Of a DNA stretch of 64,000 nucleotides, positions 59,443 through 64,000 are shown in pieces. The notes under the pieces were generated by a model. The model was not told where the DNA came from. It did no database searches and saw nothing but the letters and a program-made list of their open reading frames with translations. The stretch is taken from positions 62,001 to 126,000 of the forward strand of contig JAAEAF010014387.1 in NCBI GenBank assembly GCA_011037195.1, given 5' to 3'. The translations under genes were made by a program, and so were the position numbers. Positions within the stretch are counted from its first letter, which is position 1. Each line of letters starts with the position of its first letter. The DNA comes from Triatoma infestans (Eukaryota; Arthropoda; Insecta; Hemiptera; Reduviidae).

Positions 59443-60045
59443 TTAACTCCGGGTAAGATCGGGTAAATTCGTTCGTAGATCGTAAGTATTGTTCATCGCG
59501 CTTGTAACCCCTACTCTTTTTGAAAAAAGTTAATAAAAACATACACTTTTCTATACTAACACAAAGAAATTTTTTCTATATACATATATATATATATATA
59601 TACTAAATTCTCCAGCGCGACTCCCAACTGTGAACCCCCTGCTTCCTACTTTTTTATACATCTCCTGATACACATGCATTTCACTAAGTGTACAATTCAT
59701 TGTTCGAACATATTAAAGGAGCTCCTATACTGATATACGTTCCTATTCTTTTATGTCTGACTCTCCGATTGTACTACTGATCTTTTTCATTAATTTATAA
59801 TACTTTCTTTATAGATTACACAATTTTTGTACAATTTATACTTATAGTATATACAATTTTTGGTGTGACTTATGTTCCTAACTAATATAAAAATGAAAAT
59901 ATTTTTTTGAAATTGAAATATGAAAAGAAAATAAAATCAAATAAGAAAATTTTGCTTTTTTATTTAATTTTTTACTTTTTTTCTTCAAATAGTTGGGGGT
60001 TCAGTCGCGCAATCGCGAATACCAGTAGCCGCCACTGGTTTATAT

Positions 60046-60885
60046 TCTGATTGCAAAAGAATGCAATTAGATAAAAAGTCGACTCTATGTAAAACTGTGA
60101 ATTCAAGCATTCACGAGTTGGAGGTATTTTTTTTTGATCACCTCTTGAGATGGCATCTTTCATATTTCTATAAAAGCTTTTTATTTTAAAAATTAGAAAT
60201 AGAATATGCTTGCACAGCTTGATGATGGGGTACAGTTTGCTAAACAAACCATAGACTGTGTCATTGATTAGGGAAACTAATCTGATTATTTCTATCGCTT
60301 ATGTTTCAAAAGAAAACATATTTCAAAAGAAATCATTTACATTTGGATTAATACAAATAATTAAAATAAGGAAACACTGTTTTATTGTTCTAACTTTGAC
60401 TAGTATTTGGTGGCGGTATATAAACTGAAGAAATAGTAATTTTGATCACTTCTGTTACTTACTAATTGAAAATCAATAATTTTCCAGTTAAAACCAAAAC
60501 AACAGAAAGTCAAATGTTATTACTAAACGAAATTATTAATACGCAATAAATTTGAATAAGAGACAAAGATCTAAGTTAATCATTCTATAGGATTCCATTT
60601 AGTAATTAGTATTTACACAGAGTAGTGATTATTATTATTATTATAGTTTTTTTAATAAAACGAGTAATAAAGGTGTCGAGATTATTTTACATTTAGAATA
60701 AAAATGACTAAAAATTGTATGGTTGGATTGATTTTGAAGGGAACCATTCGAAACATAGACTAAACTAATTGTAGTGATTGCAGTATCGTAAAAATATTCA
60801 AATTGCAATCAATTGCTCTTTATTTGCAAGCTTTTTTTTTTCTTAATTTCTTTTATATGTTTTTTTTATTTGCTTATAATATATT
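60046..60885. other. AT-rich intergenic DNA, nothing identified
   Basis: No frames or repeat ends recognised; a short (TTA)n run is present near 60632. Confidence 0.45.
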
Positions 60886-60889
60886 TCTG

Positions 60890-61130
60890 TTCTTTTTAAA
60901 ATTGAGTTTTCATCGAAAATACAAATTTTGAGATCAGCTGAAAATTGTTGTTCTGGCCACTGAATGTATGTGTACGGTTGTATAAATGTGAACACCATAA
61001 ATCAGCAATAAAAAAATCGCAGAAAGTTAGAACTTCATATTTCGTTTGATTATCATCTTGGGATCTAACAGCAACCTTGCGAAAATTACTCAACCGTATG
61101 TACTAATAAGTGGTTTTTTGTTTTAGACAT
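60890..61130 (+). repeat. Diverged Helentron-like copy A8, left part
   Basis: Block order of the family's 5' third is kept (ATTGAGTTTTCATCGAAAAT, ATGTGAACACCATAAATCAG, CGCAGAAAGTTAGAACTTCA, ACTCAACCG). The following internal unit (AAAATGGCTTCAACCC, then ACGATTTTCATTAAAC) appears at 62235-62270, so a Tc1-like element was inserted in between. Confidence 0.55.
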
Positions 61131-61149
61131 TTGTTCTATCTCTAGTGAC

Positions 61150-62215
61150 AGTCAATTTGGTAGCTGATTTGTGCTAAGTATGTTTTGCCATTTCACCATG
61201 AATAGAATTAAAGCCAGAATAACGTTTGCAAATTGTGCAGATTTATTTCGAAAATCGTAGTTCAGTTCACGAAACTTACCGTGCGCTACGCCCATTTTAT
61301 TAGATCGACATAATCGTCCATCCGAGCAAGTTATTGGAACAACTATGAATCGTTTTCGCACCATGCATACCGTAATTGATAATGCGCATCAGCAGAGACG
61401 TCTACACGGCGCAAGAAGAAGTTGTTGCTGCTGTGGAGCGTAGTGTTGAGGGGACCCGATTCGTACACAGCAATTGGAGCTGTATCCATCCATTTTTACG
61501 AAAAGATCTGGGTTTACGTGCTTACAAGATCCAGTTCGTGCAAGAATTGAAGCCGCGTGACCATCGTATGCGTCCTCCGTTCGCTGAATGTGCCGAAAAC
61601 AAGGGAGCTCTTGATCCTCAATTTCACCACCAAATTTTGGTCAGCGATGAGGCTAATTTTGGGTTGAATGGCTATGGCAACAAACAAAATTACCGGTTCC
61701 AGAACGTCATTATTGAGACGCGTTTATATCCACAAAAAAGTCACTGTTTGGAATGCTTTATGGGCTGCCAGAATCATTGGCCCATGATTACTGATTTTTC
61801 ATTCCCCAATTGAATGGCAGTAATGTGGAAGAGCTTTTGGTTTCAACGAGATAGCGTAACATGCCACACAGCGCGCGACACAATCAATTTATTGCAGGAA
61901 ACAGTCGATGAGCGCATAATTTCGCGTAATGGACCTGTGAATTGACCTCCACGATCGTGTGGGGATATGTGAAGTCGCTAGTCTACACCGATAAACCGCA
62001 GACGTTGGACCACTTGGAAGACAACATTCGCCGCGTTATTGCCGATATACGGGCCGGATATACGTTCGAAAAGTGGTCGAGCCGTGGCGTCCTTATGCCT
62101 GAAATGAAATTATCTTTCCAATAAAGCCAATGCCATAGCCATTTACGATTTTTGTGTGTTTTGTTTCATTTTAAAATTCCGTATCACTAAAAAAATATTT
62201 ACTAATTTTTTTTTC
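61150..62215 (+). pseudogene. Tc1-like transposase, multiply broken, inserted in copy A8
   Basis: N-terminal pieces near 61200-61400 read SVHETYRALRP, then PSEQVIGTTMNRFRTMHTVI. The frame 61376-61813 gives FLRKDLGLRAYKIQFVQELK and then VSDEANFGLNGYGNKQNYRF, with the first catalytic Asp in SDEA. Further on, in other frames, are RDTINLLQETVDERIISRNG and the C-terminal DHLEDNIRRVIADIRAGYTF. This matches a Tc1/mariner-superfamily transposase common in insects. At least three stops or shifts make it dead. Clear terminal repeats were not found. Confidence 0.8.
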
Positions 62216-62312
62216 ATTTTTTAAGGTTATCTGGAAAATGGCTTCAACCCAACGATTTTCATTAAACTTTTTGTATACATCACATACATGTAAGAATAAA
62301 GTTGTTGATTAG

Positions 62313-64000
62313 ATCCCAAGATGGGAGCTAATGGCGGCGGTGATAGCAGTGAGATTATATTATTCCGTAAAGGAGGCTTTAGATGGATGTTTGCCGAGAT
62401 ATCGGGACTACTTCTGGAGTGACTCATCCACCGTCTTAATATGGATCAAAAAGAATGACTTGTGGAGTGAATTTGTGTCTAACAGACGCAAAGAAATTTT
62501 AACGTACTCTACCTGTAACGATTGGAACCATGTACCTGGGCACGAAAACCCGGCTGACTTACCATCGCGAGGCTGCAATGCCAAAACATTAAAGGAAGGC
62601 CAATGGTGGAAGGGGCCAGACTGGCTTTATTTAAAAGAAGATAAGTGGTCAACAGAGGAGGGAGAAGCATACGTGGAACGAAGGAAAACAGAATTGACCA
62701 TATTTGTTAACCAAACCACTTACTTTACAGAAGCTTTTAGTTATTTTTCGAAATACTCTAAGGTAGTTAGAATGGTAGCCTGGATCTTTAGGTTTGCAAA
62801 TAATGCCAAAAGAAATGGATGTCAGGCTAGAGAGAGAGGGGAAATTTCTGGGAGGGAATTTCAGAAAGCTGAAGAGGCCTTGTTGAGATGTGTACAAGAG
62901 GAATCGTTCAAACAGGGAAAGGACGCATTAAAGAATCTGGACGTCTATAGGGATGGGCTTGATGAGATTGAAAACTAAGCTGCTTTATGGGTTAGGCGAG
63001 GAAACGTTCAAGTGTCCCATTATCTTGCTATCGGATCACCCTGTGGTGAAGAAGTTAGTAATTTTTAGACATGTGCAGTTGTGTCATGCTGGTGTACTGG
63101 CTTTAGTTACTTCCTTGAGAGAAGAGTTTTGGATAATCAAGGCCAGAAAAACGGTACGTTCAGTGCTGTCGAAATGTACGAGGTGCCAACGGCATAGCAA
63201 AAAACATTTAGAACCCCCATTTGCTCCCTTACCTCGAGCGCATAGAAGGCGATAATTTGTTTGAAGTGACAGCTGTGGATTTTGCAGGTCCGTTTATCTT
63301 GAGGGATGGTCGAAAAACATGGAGGGCGCTCTTCACTTGTGCCGTTTTCAGAGCGGTGCATCTGGAATTAATACAGTCTTTGAGCACGGAAGATTTCTGG
63401 CTGGGATTTAGGCGCTTCATAGCCAGGTGGGGCAGAGTATGGATCGTCTATTCTGATAACGGTACAAATTATGTGGGGGCAGCAAATGCACTAAGGAATA
63501 TAAACTGGAAATCAATCATAAGGAGCTCCAGCATACAAAAGATTACCTGGCGTTTTAACCCTCCTACTGCAGCATGGTGGGGTGGTTGGTGGGAGCGATT
63601 GATTGGCTTGCTGAAAGGTTTACTCCGACGCAACCTTGGTATTGCGAGATTGGAAGAAGAAGAACTGAGGACATTACTGTGCGAGTATGAAGCTGTGATG
63701 AACAATAGGCCTCTGACGTACATCGCCGAAGAAGAAAGCATAACTCCTTTGAGTCCTTACCAATCGCGATACTGAGGCCTGGACAGAATAGATGTTGGGA
63801 GTCTAAATCGAAGATTGAGGTTCATTCAGAGTCTGTGACGGAATCTGAAAGAACGATTTAGAAAGGAATATTTGGCCATGCTAATAAATCGAGGTTACAG
63901 GAAGGGAGAAACGCTACGAATTGGTGACATAGTCTTAGTCGGAGCCGATAATATCAAACGAATCTGTTGGCCGTTGGGCAGAATTATTGAAACCATAAAG
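62313..64000 (+). pseudogene. BEL/Pao retrotransposon pol: RNase H and integrase, runs off right edge
   Basis: Opens abruptly with IPRWELMAAVIAVRL (the BEL RNase H lead-in), then FWSDSSTVLIWIKK and HVPGHENPADLPSRG. After a frameshift near 62960, the integrase zinc region follows (HVQLCHAGVLALVTSLREEF, CTRCQRHSKKHLEPP). After a second shift near 63230 comes the catalytic core: AVDFAGPF (Asp), VYSDNGTNYVGAA (Asp), NPPTAAWWGGWWERLIG (Glu). The NPP-AAWWGG-WER signature is diagnostic of BEL/Pao. A stop at about 63773 is followed by the C-terminal GDIVLVG segment. Its 5' part is missing at the junction with copy A8. Confidence 0.9.

Larger units (their letters stand above)
58196..60037. mobile_element. 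hAT-type element with 8-bp target duplication, carrying nested SINE and Helentron-like copy
   Basis: Ends CAGTGGCGGCT (58196) and AGCCGCCACTG (60027-60037) are inverted repeats, flanked by perfect GTTTATAT copies at 58188-58195 and 60038-60045. An 8-bp duplication is the hAT signature. The interior holds a SINE S1 and a family-A copy; the remainder (58210-58360, 59445-60026) is non-coding, with an (AT)n run near 59579. No transposase is seen, so it moved by help from a relative. Confidence 0.75.

Noticed and set aside
1..64000. CRISPR arrays, bacterial operons, rRNA genes, Shine-Dalgarno sites
   Set aside because: None seen. Introns and metazoan transposons show that this is eukaryotic nuclear DNA.

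Overview
This window is AT-rich, repeat-dense DNA from an animal nuclear genome, most likely an arthropod and probably an insect. The grounds are GT-AG introns, a metazoan DNA-repair gene, and an arthropod-like mix of transposons (Jockey-type non-LTR, BEL/Pao, Ty3-like LTR, mariner, Tc1-like, hAT, tRNA-derived SINEs). I cannot name the species from sequence alone.

One host gene is clear. On the + strand, 23.6-54.5 kb, I can chain 26 exons with 25 GT-AG introns. Every junction keeps frame, and the total is 3,315 nt (1,104 codons plus stop). The product is a TP53BP1 (53BP1) orthologue: a long low-complexity and coiled-coil-like N-terminal half, a tandem Tudor module, a UDR-like motif immediately after it, a basic linker, and a C-terminal tandem BRCT. 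About 90% of the gene's span is intron, and many introns carry transposons.

Layout. 0-2 kb: two opposed non-LTR fragments and a SINE fragment. 3.7 kb: a tRNA-derived SINE. 5.2-6.6 kb: two solo LTRs (family B). 7.1-9.6 kb: a decayed non-LTR element. 9.65-10.2 kb: a palindromic inverted-LTR unit. 10.2-11.5 kb: the 5' part of a Ty3-like element (LTR end, primer-binding site, gag). 11.5-13.5 kb: nested copies of a Helentron/DINE-1-like repeat, with a third family-B solo LTR inside. 15.3-16.6 kb: a non-LTR remnant with RNase H. 16.7-19.3 kb: two solo LTRs (family G) around another Helentron-like copy. 19.7-20.7 kb: a non-LTR 3' end split by a young SINE with an 18-bp target duplication. 23.6-54.5 kb: the 53BP1 gene, whose introns hold Helentron-like copies, MITEs, a 1.9-kb element with about 709-bp inverted repeats, a non-LTR element, a mariner and a solo LTR. 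55.4 kb: a MITE. 58.2-60.0 kb: a hAT-type element with a perfect 8-bp target duplication, carrying a SINE and a Helentron-like copy. 61.1-62.2 kb: a Tc1-like transposase relic. 62.3 kb to the right edge: a broken BEL/Pao pol (RNase H, integrase).

The most interesting non-gene material is (i) the Helentron-like family, with subterminal inverted repeats, a built-in (TG)n tract, about 300-bp internal repeats and a 3' hairpin; (ii) the inverted-LTR palindrome flanked by a 4-bp duplication; and (iii) the long-inverted-repeat transposon. Exon boundaries and element ends were read by eye and not computed.
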